Positions 23,427-36,234 of a stretch of 64,000 nt of DNA are shown here, piece by piece. Source of the DNA: Apostichopus japonicus (Eukaryota; Echinodermata; Holothuroidea; Aspidochirotida; Stichopodidae); contig NC_092563.1 in assembly GCF_037975245.1 (NCBI RefSeq), positions 12,204,001 through 12,268,000 of the forward strand. The letters run 5' to 3'. A program made the translations under genes and the position numbers. How positions within the stretch are numbered: the first letter of the stretch is position 1; every line of letters starts with the position of its first letter. Under the pieces are notes generated by a model that saw only the letters and a list, made by a program, of their open reading frames with translations, did no database searches and was not told where the DNA came from.

Positions 23427-26400
23427 CTGTTGCATAAAAGAAAGAAGTTTTTGTTAACTTAAACTAATGGATGCTTCTTACACTTGTGATTAAAACAGCA
23501 TGGTTGTAATTTTATACAGTATAACATTCAGAGGACTTCAGACCTTCATAAAGCATGGTGGTGATGCATTTATGACAGGAACATGCAAATCAACAATTAG
23601 CATAATCAAGTTGGCAAGGCCAAGTTATGGTGCTTACACTGTTCTCACTTTTGTTTACATTTGTTGACCATACAACATAGAGTTATTTCTAGTGTTCGAC
23701 TGATTGTGATAATCGGTTGGTATACCGATTAGTCAATTAGACGATGCCGATTACTTAATATTTCATCACTTTCGTTGATGCAGTTTTCAATCCATGGTCT
23801 TCGGCAACCACCGGCATACTGTGACCTACTTTTCGCTCATCGCGATGAAAAAGTTGTTGTGAAGTAAAAGTTATAGCCAGTTGCAAGAAAAGTTTGGATG
23901 CAATGTATATTACAACAGGTCATATATTATCCCTTCACAAGGCCTAATATTCAAGTTTATATACACACAATACGCATGCATGCAGTGCAATGAGTGTTGT
24001 AAGATTATGTAGATTAATTGGCTATACAGTACTGGCCTAATAGTCATTTCCATAGATCTGTGCATTAAGAACACATGCAATTTGACAGCTGTTCAGTAAA
24101 TCAGTTTCCACGAAAATTAATTTCTCAGCTAATATTTTCTACCCCTCCCCCTGCACTCGTATATAGGACTTTCTTTTAGTTGTGAAAAATATAAGCCAGC
24201 CAGACTGCCCTAAAATAAACATAGCAAATGCAATGCCTCACGGGCACATCATCTTGACTTACGGATGTCACTTTGTTGCTAAGCCCAAACTGAGCCTAGC
24301 TGTGCAATGAATAAGAACGTTACCCTGCGGTTGTCAGGACGAAATGCATCATGATTAATACTTTTAATACAAAAGGCTTAATCAGCATAAAGGGTAGTTT
24401 AAATGTTTTACCTTTAGCAGCATCCAGCTTCTTACTGTCAAGAGGAATGCTTCGGGATCCATCTGGCAATTTGTTCACCGCTGTCTTCCTCCCACCAACA
24501 GCGCATCCATTTCTCAATTCCTCTGGTGAAAAGAGAACTCCAAGGAGCTTTCTTAACATAAATGTTGGTCCTTTTTTCCCCTTAAGGATGACACATGTTC
24601 TTTTTTGAACTGTTATGTACACCCCAGTTCCCTTGACCAACTCAACCAAGTCACTCTGAGAAATCAACCAAAAAAAGAAAAGAAAGTTCTAAAAGAGTCA
24701 GTAACATTTAAAACATTAAAATGATTGAACTGGACTATTTCACAATGGAATATCGTATGGGTTTTATCAGTGAGAAAACAGTCACCTGTTCCTCAGTCCA
24801 TAATCTAAGGTTTGAAATACAAGAGCCCTGAAATACCACCAAAGGATCATACACAACAATATGCAGTTTATAGATTACTTTGACTTGATATCCATCAACA
24901 CCCCAAAGGTACAATAGCACTTTACCAAAGGATCTTTAAAAATTAACAGTTCAATACAGCATCATTCATTTAAAGTAGGATAGCCTGTTGGTAAAAACTG
25001 TTAAAAAAAGAAAATTCAAAACCATACAAAGTTTTGCTTTCATTTGATTCTGTGAGTTTAACTGCTTTTAAAGATCAATTGGTAGGATGTTTTGTAGGTA
25101 TTCTCCTCACTTGAAAGAAGGGAAAGTCCTATGGGCATACAAAATTGCTATCGTGACATATCCCACACATAAGGAGATTTGAACGAAAAACTATTATTTC
25201 CTCCTTTATAGGCCATTCCTTGTTGGAATTCCAACACCTAAGGCAGTTTTTGATAGATTTCTTAGTAGGGGGCATACATATAGCAGATTTGGGAGGACAC
25301 TGTACCCATATGTAGATTATTTTGGTAACTAGCTATCCTCCTTTAAATTTGGCGTCTAATTGCTATAGCATAAGCTAAGTTTTATAGAATTAATGTTACA
25401 AATTTGCATAGCTTCCACACAGGCATGTATGAGAAATGTGAAAAATGACAAGAATAGTGGTCTACTGAACAAACAAGCAAGATGGAAGAGATACCATGCG
25501 ATACATGAAACAAATATTAGCTTTTTACACAGAAAATATCAAATAAATATTATAAAATTATTTAAACTGAATTTATAATTGAATTTGTTGGAGTGAACTT
25601 GATATCAGTGAACTTGGCAAAACAACAAGATAGTGATAATTGCTACTTTCAGACTCACAATAACTTGACATCTCTGTCAAACTAGTCACACTATCAATTG
25701 TTATCATATAAGAAACTATACATATCTGTGATTAAAGCCAGTTTTAGTACATTGTGGAGATAATGTCTACACAAATAAATCCTGCAACTTGACAAAAATT
25801 GTTATGTTACTCTGATGTTGACTATCCTGTAACAAATGACACTTCAACAAAAATGTACTAATTTAGCTGAGATGTTAAGTTATCACTAGTCTAGTCAGCA
25901 AAACTAATAATTTTATACCAACATAATACATTACAATGGGAAAGTCTGGAGAGATGTTGAGTTTTTGTATTGTAAGTTGAAAACAGGACAAAAACCACTA
26001 CATCTGTTGAGCTGTTATTTTAATAATATGGATACCTCACACCTTCAATGTTCACTCATGTCCACCATCTCAACCGAATTGTTTATTAAAAATATATATA
26101 ATATACGTACCCTTTCCATGGTTTCATGGGTTGGCAAATCTGAGGTATCAGATGTTTGAGACGAGGAATGACCTGATACGACAGGACTAGGCAAGGATGG
26201 AACAAATAAGGACTCATGGTCAGGCATGGATGGAGTAGAGTATGATGCACCACATGAGGATGGACTGGAGGATGATAGCTGACATGGGGATACATGAAGA
26301 CTAGACTCCACAAATGTGGCTAGTTCTCGCATGAATTTCACCTTTCTTGGTGTGACACATATGCCTAAAGATAATATCAGAACAAAAATATGTTAGACAT

Positions 26401-29400
26401 TTGCAAATTACTATGAAATGGACAGATTGAGGATGTCTTTGAGTAAATGGTTTAAAACATTGTGATTAAGCCCTCAGCGCCAACCATCCATGTTACCTAA
26501 GGAGTTGAAAGACCACTGCCATGTGGGAATGTACCTATAATCAACTAGAATGAGTACATACATGTATGTTAAAACCACCCTGAGCATGTCAAAACCATGA
26601 TTTCTAACAGGGAGAGGGAGGGAGGAATAATCAGATATGATACTGTGTTTAGGCAATCTATGAAATATCAAGGTTATAATTAAATCATATTGTCCAGTTT
26701 ACAGTATACTGTTTTTCCTTGCTGAACGCTTGAAATGTCTTTGTCAAGCGTGAAAGGGTTCTAAAGACCAAGAGTCTCTTTCTGCTAAAAGAATTCAAAG
26801 TATTAAAATGCCATGTATTGCACAATACATACAGAGAACACATTACTTGATCCCCCTTTTTATCAGTTCTGGCACAATCCCTGAATGCTGTTCATCTTAC
26901 TGTAGGAAAGAAAACATACCTGAACCTTCCAATTGAACAGTTTGAACTGCTTGTGTGCTGGTGGCAGCTTCCAGTGTCTTCTTGTTCTCAAAAAATTCAA
27001 GCTTTAAGTTTTCATTCTCCAACCTAAGGCTGTTGCATTGTGCAGTCAGTTCATTGTTCTGCTGAATAAGTTTAAAATTTTCCTCAATTAATGCTAAATT
27101 TTCAAGGTCTGACTCTGATGACCCATCATCCATGTTGTGGTATTTTATGTTGGGAGCATCTGTATAGCTCATGTCATTGGCCACCTCCACTGCTTTTGCA
27201 ATGCCTTCAAATGCATAATTGTCAAGATGTAATGTCAGTCTCATCTTGCACCACGTATGGTGGTGCCACCTCCTGGACAACATCAGATCCAGAGTCACTA
27301 AAAAAGCTACTACAAACTGCATGCTTGGCTCTCAGTTTAGCATTTATCTGTTCCTTAGAATTGTCTTCTTGCACTGATTTCACACATACTGTTTTTGTTT
27401 TCTTTGTTTTCTGAACTTCTGCTTCTTCATCTTCACCCTCTATTCCCTCTTCAGCTTCAATCACCTTCCTGCTTTTCTTAATTTTGCGTCCTCTGGTGCT
27501 TTTACTCTCTTTGAAATCTGCTTCTTGCAATTCACTTGCAATTCCTTTCTCTAACTCTGCTTCAACATCTTTCAAGACTTGTAGATTATCTGCAAGAAAG
27601 TAATGAAATGTCATTTTTTTTTTTTAAAGATTCTTGCACACATCAGCATCAAGTTAAGAAGTGTGATTGTAAGAAATTCATTTATAGTTACACAATTTCA
27701 ATACACGGGGTAAATATTAAAGGCTGGGTTTCAGGTTTTCCAAGACAAATGTGCCAAGGCTTCTGCACTCTTGATTTAATTAGGTATTAAATTTCACCAT
27801 TTGTTGTCTCTATATGTTTTATTTTCCACTGTACACCATACCTTACCCTGATCATGGAGGTAAAAACAGACCTCCATGCCCTGATTAAAGTAATATATGC
27901 CCCATAATGTTAATTTTATGCAATCTCTGCTGGCCTGGCTACAGACCACAGTGATAATATTATGATGATTCAATGTACAATTATATGCTTAAATATATAC
28001 TTCAATAAAACTTATTGTTTGCAATCGTATGTTGGTATGAGGAAGATTAAAATGGTTGATTGTAAAAAGGTGCAGATAAATCCTAATAGTAGACCTAATT
28101 TTTGTAACTGGTACAACTATAACATAACCAGAAATTTCAGTTGTGAAAGTTCATGTCACTCACTACCATTAGGCCATGATTATGCAACTGACAGGCCATC
28201 CACAGCTTGCAGCAATAATTAGGGATCATATACACTCACTGCTTAGAATTTTGATTTACTGGAAATCTTTTACTGCTAACTTTTCTACAAAAGTTGGGTT
28301 TTGTTTTAACCACAACATTTACTTCTTGAGATATTGTGTTTACAAGGTTTTAATACTTTGACCTCTGTTGACCTTTGACCTCCATGAAAAACAATATGGA
28401 TCATCTATTCACCAAGGGCTATCTACAAAGCAAGTTTGAAGTTCAACCAAGTTTGACTACATGAGATATTGTGTTTACAAGGTTTTAGGACTTATAACTT
28501 CTGTTTACCTCAAATGACCTTTGACCTCCATGACAAACAAGCGAGATCATTGACTAACCAAGGGTTACCCACATACCAAGCTTCAAATTCAACCAACTTT
28601 TACTTCTTGAGATATTGTATTTACATGTGTAACGCCGGGGAAAAGGATGTTCTGTGGTGAAATTCTTGGGGGGTGGGGTGATGGGAGCTCGGGGTCTCTG
28701 CCGATGACCACAAGAATGGAATAGAAACGATGGTTTTTGTTCTAGTCCATGTGTATTAAATCTACTAGCGTGTACTCTGACACCAACTAGCGAGCTCTAC
28801 GTGAAAAGGAATGGAAAACAAAGTGGCAATTCTTAAGACTAGTTCTAAGAATAATTTATAACTAGGAGTACTATTTTTACGACTAGGAGTAACAATAATT
28901 TCCGATTAGGGTTAAGGTTAGGCTAGGGTTACCCCTACTACATGCGCAGTTGTTTTATTTACTTTACTGCACTTGAATTCGCCGATGTCGTAAGAATAGT
29001 TTACAAATAATTGTTACGACTAGTCGTAAGAATAGCCACGGCCAAAGGAAAACAATGTCTCAGAAGTAAAAGCCATTTACAAATAAGATAAAGTGAAAAT
29101 CTTAACATTACAAGAATAAGGAGCAGCATGGCAAACAATTATGTAAGACACTTAAATAAATGAAAGTAAAACTAAGGGATGGTTACACTGAAATGAGAAT
29201 ACTCCTATTAGGTATCAAGAGTACTCACTTAATAATGAAATACAGGGACGGCTCCTTTAACTACGTGTGGTCAAGTGACCATACACGAGTGAACATTATA
29301 AGTTCACAATTCTGATTAGGAATTAACTAGAAACTAATTTATGGCAAAGCAAAAACAAATGATGGTTATTCCCCTCATAACCATAACTTAAAAACTTTAA

Positions 29401-30686
29401 AAATGGCTCTATAACAATGGTTGCACATTAGCTAACTTTCTAAAGTTATAATTAAAAAGGTGTACATATTTCCCAATACAAAAAAATCTCTTTAAAACCC
29501 AAGAGAAGTGTCCAACATTTAGTTAAAACAACCTCTCAGTACACATTAATAACATGTCATTGAAAGCAACTCGGCCTCAAGTTCACACTGACATTACGAA
29601 CATGAGTAAAGACTATTAGTATCTAACGACTCTGGGCGCGGCCATCTTGCTTTCTTAGGCGCTATGCAAAAATATAAGTGTACTATGACGTAAGGTCCCC
29701 TAGGCCTAGGCTACAATACAATTTGTTCATGTGACGTACGTAAATTACGATCTTAGGAACCACTGATATCATTGAGTATGGAGATATAAAATTATGATAA
29801 AGGTTGATAAAAGTTTCTGGAAAAGCATTTATACTAATATTAACGAAATCTTAACTCAGCATTTTAATGAAATATTGGATTTAAAGCTACGATTTATGCT
29901 GGAAAGTTTAGCCTAGGCTATACTACTCTGGCAGTAGCCTACCATTGAATTAGTGTAAACAGGACAGAGACCGCCAACCGTGACTCTGAACTTGATCGAG
30001 AGAAACAAAATCTAATCGATATTATGAAACACAGAACCCTTGTTTGCTTGAAAGATATAAAGAAGAACAGATATTATATAATTACCTCATAGAGCTATTA
30101 AAGAAACAACTACAAATGGGCTGCAAAAGCGTAGTAAAGAGGTAGGCCTAAATAGAAAACTTGAAGGTTTTGTGTTCACTAGTAAAAGTATCGTAGTGTC
30201 TCAGCACAATGGAGTTCAAGGCTACACCACGCCCTGAAGGGTCTCCCAATCTGAACGGAAGGGTTTTGACCAGTTCCGGTGGAGTTAAATGCTAAGGCAT
30301 GTCTGCTATGCCAAAAGGGCATGGCTCTACATAAGGTTGACCTAAGATAACCATGGCTTTCAAAACAATTGCTCAGGGCAATTTTCAATAATAGAGCAAA
30401 AATAAATAAATTAAAAATAGGAATCAAGATAACACCTACCGCTGATTTTTATGATTCGTGCCTGGTATGGCCCAGTTGCTCCCCACATAACACCTGTTGT
30501 AATCCCTTCTCTAGCATCTTCCTTCTTGCATACTGCTGACAAAGGCACTCTACTAACCTTCATCTCGTCCACCCAGTACACCACACAGCGTTGTTGCTTT
30601 GCCCTAGGTCTAACAACAACCTCACTAGAGCTTGAATCTCTTGCTTTCGTTACGCTGGACATTGCTAGTAACTCCTTGACGTTCAT
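23299..30686 (-). CDS. BEN domain-containing protein, BEND5-like (5 coding exons; exon 2 frame break)
   Basis: Predicted DNA-binding or chromatin regulator. Coding exons on the minus strand are 30686-30440, 27589-26920, 26364-26111, 24655-24412 and 23426-23299. All junctions are GT-AG and all phases agree. ATG 30686 has an in-frame TGA 19 bases upstream. Without one extra base in exon 2 the product is about 513 residues. Order: N-terminal module with CVVYW and VPLSAV; basic segment STRGRKIKKSRKV (about 113-125) followed by acidic residues; leucine/asparagine-rich coiled coil late in exon 2; Ser/Pro-rich exon 3; BEN domain in exons 4-5 (TFMLRKLLGVLFSPEEL, then CRKNGVPIP, then VNSKCVEVRREVRRARKLF). 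BEN domains bind DNA and partner proteins and usually sit at the C-terminus. The gene is divergent from a transposase gene, so it may be a host gene or transposon-linked. Confidence 0.85.
24412..24655 (-). CDS. BEN gene coding exon 4 (BEN domain, first part)
   Basis: Acceptor TGATTTCTCAG, donor AAAG|GTAAAA. It encodes SDLVELVKGTGVYI and FMLRKLLGVLFSPEEL, which are hallmark BEN segments, and ends PLDSKKLDAAK in phase 1. Confidence 0.9.
26111..26364 (-). CDS. BEN gene coding exon 3
   Basis: Acceptor ATCTTTAG, donor GG|GTACGT, entering in phase 1 and leaving in phase 0. It encodes GICVTPRKVKFMRELATFVE and then a Ser/Pro/Thr-rich linker before the BEN domain. Confidence 0.8.
26920..27589 (-). 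CDS. BEN gene coding exon 2 (with 1-base frame break near 27223)
   Basis: Acceptor TTTCTTGCAG, donor CAG|GTATGT. The first part reads in one frame to DETDITS then TGA; the rest reads in the next frame from DNYAFEGIAKAVE through the coiled coil to QLEGS. Removing one T from ACATCTTGAC joins them. The exon is 670 nt where 669 would keep phase. Confidence 0.8.
28345..28640 (+). repeat. Two-to-three-copy tandem repeat with TGACCTTTGACCT
   Basis: Units of about 135 bp contain GAGATATTGT(G/A)TTTACAAGG, TGACCTTTGACCTCCATGA, ACCAAGGG and AAGTTCAACCAA. The TGACCTTTGACCT word is a direct repeat of half-sites spaced by one base. It lies in the large first intron of the BEN gene. A related block sits at 62100-62420. 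Confidence 0.65.
28823..29039. repeat. Foldback MITE-like element
   Basis: Inverted arms: GTGGCAATTCTTAAGACTAG at the left and the reverse complement of GTCGTAAGAATAGCCAC at the right, with similarity continuing inward about 50 bp. The middle holds a TTAGGGTTAAGGTTAGGCTAGGGTTA stretch of telomere-like words. It lies in BEN intron 1. Confidence 0.6.
29050..30435 (-). other. BEN gene intron 1, remaining part
   Basis: Mostly unremarkable AT-rich intron. GCGGCCATCTTGCTT at 29638-29652 contains a GCCATCTTG word like the YY1 site; function is not inferred. Confidence 0.35.
30440..30686 (-). CDS. BEN gene coding exon 1
   Basis: Starts at ATG 30686 and ends before GTAGGT, phase 1. It encodes the conserved-looking CVVYWVDEMKV and VPLSAVCKKED segment. 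Confidence 0.8.
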
Positions 30687-31290
30687 TATGTCTCCCAAGT
30701 TCAATCACGGTATTACTTTAGCTTACTACTGAAACAGAGACCCTCTCGCTCTAGACCAGATCATGCAGACGATAAGTATAGGCTACAGACACACGTACAT
30801 ATTTTAACGTTAGGATATATGGCGTCATCAATAGCGCCCTGATATAACTCGGTGTCAACTTCTCTGCATAACAAACATCTCGGCCCAGAAACAACTCGGC
30901 AATTTTTGAAATAGTGGTATATACTTTTCCCTGTTAGTGGTGATAGAACAAGGGGGATTGCCCTTCCTCGAAGATCCCAGCTGATATAAGGCGGGAAAAA
31001 ATGACATGCAGATCTGTACGCCAACTATAATGTGTGCGACTTATCTCCATGGTGATTTGTTTTGGCTCGACTTCTAAGAACCGTGTTGATAGCCGGTACG
31101 ACCAGGCCGATATATTTCAGAGCATGTATGCATGCAGCGCTCATACTCATTGTCTGTCGAGTCGGTCATACGGTTTACGTTACGGCTGCAAGGTCGAGCT
31201 AGGCTACTGAGTACTGTAGCAATCAATCTGTATCTAGGCTACCTCTCAAATGGAGGAAACTTAACATTTACGGGCATATTCAAACAAAAG
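30687..31290. promoter_or_regulatory. Presumed bidirectional promoter between the BEN and transposase genes
   Basis: The two divergent coding starts are at 30686 (minus) and 31132 or 31291 (plus), leaving only about 0.45-0.6 kb for both 5' regions. The interval is richer in CpG than its surroundings. No TATA box or defined element is claimed; the promoter role is inferred from gene geometry. Confidence 0.45.
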
Positions 31291-31805
31291 ATGGAGCTGA
31301 CTGACAAAACAGGTGAAAATGAACTCAACATTAAACGAAGCCGCAGAGAGGAAGAAAACTATGGCGGTTCATTTGTTCGTCCAAGTCAAAGGGAGCCTAG
31401 CGCTAGGCCTAACGTTAGGCCTAACGTTGAAATGAAACGTTCGCGAAGCACACAGTGGCGATTAGATAAGGCTATTGCAGCTCATAGTGGAACAAAAAAT
31501 GATTTCTTCAGTTTGGATTACATCAAAGGAGTCCAACATGAGGATGTTAGCTTCGTCGGAACGTCAGTCAATTCGCCAACTAGTAATATGCCACTTGCAC
31601 TAGTAAGTGGCCTAGGGCCTACTTGTGATTCAAAATTAAACCAAAAATGTGCAGACCAGTCAACTAGGCCTAAATTGGACCATGCAGGCCCATCAAATGC
31701 TATGACATGTCAGACAGTATCTGGTTCAAATTCAACAAGGAATCATGAAGTTCCATCAAGTGCCATATCCTCTAGTAAAGATGAATGGAGCTTTGAAACT
31801 GAACG
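31132..31805 (+). CDS. Transposase gene exon 1
   Basis: Open from ATG 31132, with a second plausible start at 31291. It encodes Arg-rich stretches (KRSRREEEN, MKRSRSTQWRLD) that could bind DNA or target the nucleus. It ends ETE + CG before GTGAGC, phase 2. Confidence 0.65.
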
Positions 31806-32416
31806 GTGAGCAAATACCTAACTACAAGATGAGCATTTTAGCTTGTATAATTAAAGGTTGGCTAAGTACCTTTGGCTAGGCAAATTATTATAAAATAAAG
31901 GCCTAGGCCTATAGGTGTGTGTGTAGATTAATGTACCATGGTATACTGTCTGATTGACGTAACTTGGAAGTTCTGGGCTTGAATCTAACAGTTTCTTGTG
32001 ACTATATATCTTCATCAAAATAGCAGTTGGCACCACTAGTAAAAGGTGTGGTCTAAGGGAAGCTAACTTTTTTTTATCACTTTGGGAATTTCATTTTTGA
32101 ATCTTGTAGCTGAATAGACCATAGCACGCTACCACAGAAAATTTTCTTGAGATTACATAATCGACCTGCCTTAGTAGTAAAATGACCTCTCTTTACCAAT
32201 TTAGTCTGCAACTCCTGCCACATATTTGTTCTTGTATGAGGGTCTTTGTGTAGCCTATATGCTGTATGATTAACTACACAGTATAGACAAAGAGCCTCAT
32301 GGTGTCAAGAAGCAATGGGAAAGATCCGACACACAGGAATATGTAAAAATCTTCCATCTGATTTTGTTTCATATTTAATGCAAATATCTTTTTGTATTTT
32401 ATTTTTTGTATTCTAG

Positions 32417-32518
32417 TTCCATGGGCGATGATATAACAAGAAGAAGCAATGCTCCAGGTGACATAGGTTTTGACAGGGAAGAACTGGCTAGACTGAATTC
32501 TTCAGTACAATCAATCAA
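32417..32518 (+). CDS. Transposase gene exon 2
   Basis: A small exon between TTTGTATTCTAG and GTAAGT. It reads SMGDDITRRSNAPGDIGF and REELARLNSSVQSI; its phases match exons 1 and 3 exactly. Confidence 0.65.
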
Positions 32519-33292
32519 GTAAGTACTCTGTATCACATAAACTTGTGCAGTATCCCACACAACCGTTAGTGTTGCTAGAAGAATTAGGATAGCAAAACTT
32601 GATAGCACTACTTGTTTAATTCCCATATTTGGGTTACTATATGGTTCAGAGAGCACCCTAGTGCAAATGCTGCTACGTGGCTGCCGATGCCACTCTTTCA
32701 AAGGTATAGGCCTACTACACACTCAGTGACTCAAACACATTAATGCTGTCCATATTTAACATACTACAAATTATGTAAAAGTGGGCCTGATATTTCGATC
32801 CTAGCAGGATCTTTTTCACAAACAAAGGAGTAGTCCTCTACATATGGGCCAGTATCAAACTAGTGGTACAGTACACATTGCTAGCCTGTGACGTACAATG
32901 CGAATCAAACATTGCATAGAAATTTGCACACAAAAGCTTCAGAAATCAAATAGACATTAGGTCAAACAAAAGCACTACAGTGGAATGTACACAGACTGGA
33001 TTCCATCAAACGATAGTTACACCACACTTGTATTTAAACTACATGACTCATTTGGGCATAAAGTTTAATGCAGTTACTTGTATCAACACTTACAGGTAAT
33101 CCAAAATTTAACTTTATGTTCTTTAATTCAGTTGTGCTTCTTTTACTTGCCACCCACATACCCAAGTTTGCCACATTTTTACTTGTAATGTATGGTTTGC
33201 AATTGGTATATTTTTTATTTTATCAAAATTGGGCAAACATTGAATGGGTAAACCGATAATTTATTGTGATGATTTTTATCTCTTTTTATCAG

Positions 33293-35527
33293 CAGTGAAG
33301 AAGTGAGTTTTGAAGATGACATCGACAGTGTTAATGTGGATTTTGAAGAAACGGATAGCATGGAGGAATGTGAAACTTGGTTTGACTCTCAAGAAGACTT
33401 TGACATGAGTGAAGATACCTTAAATGGAGACATGTCAGTGACTTGTGACCAAACTGAAGCTGAAAATTCTGCTAGTGATGAAGGTAAACCAATTTACCAT
33501 GGTTCAAAGTTAAGTGTTGGGCAAAGTATGCTTCTGATTTTGTTGTATGCAACGCGTCATCAATGAACAGGAGTTGCTCTTGTAGACCTCCTTACATTAA
33601 TTTCCTTGCATTGCTTGACACCCAACTTGTGCAGAACTAGTCTCCACCTGTTTAACAAATTTTTTGCAAACTTGAGAAATCCTGTGAAATTTCATAAATT
33701 TTGCAACTTCTGTATGTACCTGTTGGAGAAAGAGGATCACCGTCCAATATGTGGAAAAGATGTTTCAAATAGTAGTGCAACTTCTGTTTTTATAGAAATT
33801 CCCATTGCTCAACAGATTGTTAATCTAATGCAGAAGCCAGGGTTTTATACAGACTTACAGCATAGATTTCATCGGAAAAAATCTGACCCCAAAAATATTG
33901 AAGACCTGTATGATGGTATTCAGTACAGGAGGCATTCCCATAATGGTGGGTTTTTTGATAACAAAAACAACATCTCCTTTATGTGGTATACGGATGGCTG
34001 TCCAATCTTTAAATCATCTCGTCTCAGTATGTGGCCGCTCTATTTTGTTATAAATGAGCTACCACTCAATAAAAGGTTATTGAAAGAAAACTTAATTTAT
34101 GCTGGACTGTGGTTTGGTGAGAAGCCAGCGATGGGGTCTTTCTTGAAGCCATTTCACGAGTCATTAAAACAGTTAAAAGAAGTTGGAATTTCTGTTAAAG
34201 TTCCAAGTGATGAGGAACCTATAACTGTGCGAGCAATAGTACTCTGTGGAACGTGTGACTTGCCTGCTCGTTGTTTAGTGTTGAATATGACACAGTTCAA
34301 TGGGGCATATGGATGTTGTCATTGCAAACAAAAAGGCAAGTCTGCTTCAACTGGCAAAGGTACTACATGGACATACCCATTTAAAGAGGTGGATCCCAAA
34401 GGTCCAAAGCGAACACATAATGATATGATGATGGATGCAAAGAAGGCCTACACAGAGAAAAAGTCTGTTGATGGCATCAAGGGGCCAACATTCTTAAGTT
34501 TTACTGGTTGCGACTTGGTTCATGGTGTAGCTATAGATTACATGCACACTGTTCTTCTTGGTGTTGTACGGAAGCTGCTGCACCTTTGGTTTGATAGTTC
34601 TAACCATAAGGAACTGTTCTCGATTGGAAAACAAGTTTATAAGGTAGATAAACGTTTAAAGGAAATAAAGCCACCCCATTTCATTTCTAGAGTTCCTCGT
34701 AGCATTAAGGAACACCTAGGTTATTGGAAAGCGTCTGAGTGTAGATCGTGGGTATTTTATTATGCTATTCCAGTTTTGTCTGGTATATTGAGTGATGTTT
34801 ATTTAAATCATTTTGCACTTCTTGTTGAAGCTATGTTTTTGTTGAATGGAGACTCTATTTCCCAAGAACAGCTTTTACATTGTGATCGTTTGCTTTACCA
34901 GTTTGGCTGCACCTTTAGCATTCTATATGGAGATAGATATATGACAGCTGTTGTACATCAGCTTGTCCATATAACAGATGTTGTGAGACATTTAGGCCCA
35001 CTGTGGGTGTATTCCTGCTTTGCCCTTGAAGATACAAATGGATCACTTTTGAAAATGGTAAAAGGTACTCAAAAACCAGAATTACAAATTGTTGCTAATC
35101 TCCAAATTATGTTAAAGCTGCCAACACTGTCTCTTCTGGTTCATGAGGAATCATTCATCAAATCCTTTGTAAAGAAACTAACTTACAAGAAAAGGCAAGC
35201 AAAAAACTGTTTAAAGGTTTCTGAAGTTTTCGATATAGTTGGGACACAACAAGAATACTACCCTTCAGAAGTTGAAATGAAGTTGTTGGCCAACTACCTG
35301 GGATTTGTCCCTAAAAGGTGTTTTAAATTTCTGAGATTGCAACTTAGAGAAGTAATGTTCCATTCAATGGAATATGTATTTGTCAGAAAGAGAAATTCAT
35401 ACACTGTAAAGTACATAACAAATGACAAGCATGCATTTGGTCAAGTTAGTTTTTATTTGAAATGTGTTGAACAATACACATGTAAACAGAAGTTTTGTTT
35501 ATGCAGTAGCAGGTATGTAGCACTGGT
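33293..35527 (+). CDS. Transposase gene exon 3 (catalytic region, internal TGA at 33564)
   Basis: Acceptor TTTTTATCAG. An acidic stretch (SFEDDIDSVNVDFEETDS and onward) leads into SVGQSMLLILLYATRHQ, the TGA, TGVALVDLLTLISLHC and then the tnp2-type catalytic core. At the 3' end CAG|GTATGT at 35512 could also act as a splice donor. Confidence 0.8.
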
Positions 35528-35539
35528 CCCAGGTGAAAA

Positions 35540-36230
35540 TTCCAGTTAATACCTGTTGAACAGGTTTTAACAGGTACCTGTTGCAACTGGTATTTGGTGA
35601 CAGGTAATAACAGGTATTAAATGGTATTAACGGGTGTTAACTGGTATTGACAGGTATTAACTGGTATTAACAGGTTTCAACTGTTTTCAACAGGCATAAC
35701 AGTTTTTAACTGGTATTAACAGGTATTAGCTGGTATTAACAGGTTTCAACTGTTTTCAACAGGTTTCAACAGGCACAACAGCTTTAGCTGGTATTAACAG
35801 GTATTAACTGGTAATAACAGGTTTCAACTGTTTTCAACAGGCATAACAGTTTTTAACTGGTATTAACCGGTTTCAACTGTTCTCAACAAGTTTCAACAGG
35901 CACAACAGTTTTTAACTGGCATGAACAGGTATTAACTGGTAATAACAGGTTTCAACTGTTTTCAACAGGCGCAACAGCTATTAACTGGTAATAACATACT
36001 GTATGAACTGGTTTCAACTGTTTTCAACAGGGGTAACAGGTTTTAACTGGTTCTGTTTTCAACATGTCTTTACTGGTATTGAAAACGTTTGAACAGGTAA
36101 GAACATGTATGGAAGGTTTTAAGCTGGTTATAACAGTAGGATTTTCCACACGTTCAATTGTTTTCAACAAGTTATCTGGTGAAAACAGGTGGCGATGAAT
36201 TTCAACAGGTTAAAATTACTCTTTACAGTT
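35540..36230. repeat. Left subterminal repeat array of element B
   Basis: About 690 bp of GGTATTAACAGGT, AACTGGTATTAACAGG and TTTCAACTGTTTTCAACAGG words. Nested higher-order units of about 95-105 bp recur through the array. Confidence 0.8.
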
Positions 36231-36234
36231 GCAC

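Noticed and set aside
28880-28945. Interstitial telomeric repeat
   Set aside because: Only a few degenerate TTAGGGTTA-like words occur, and they lie inside a foldback element.
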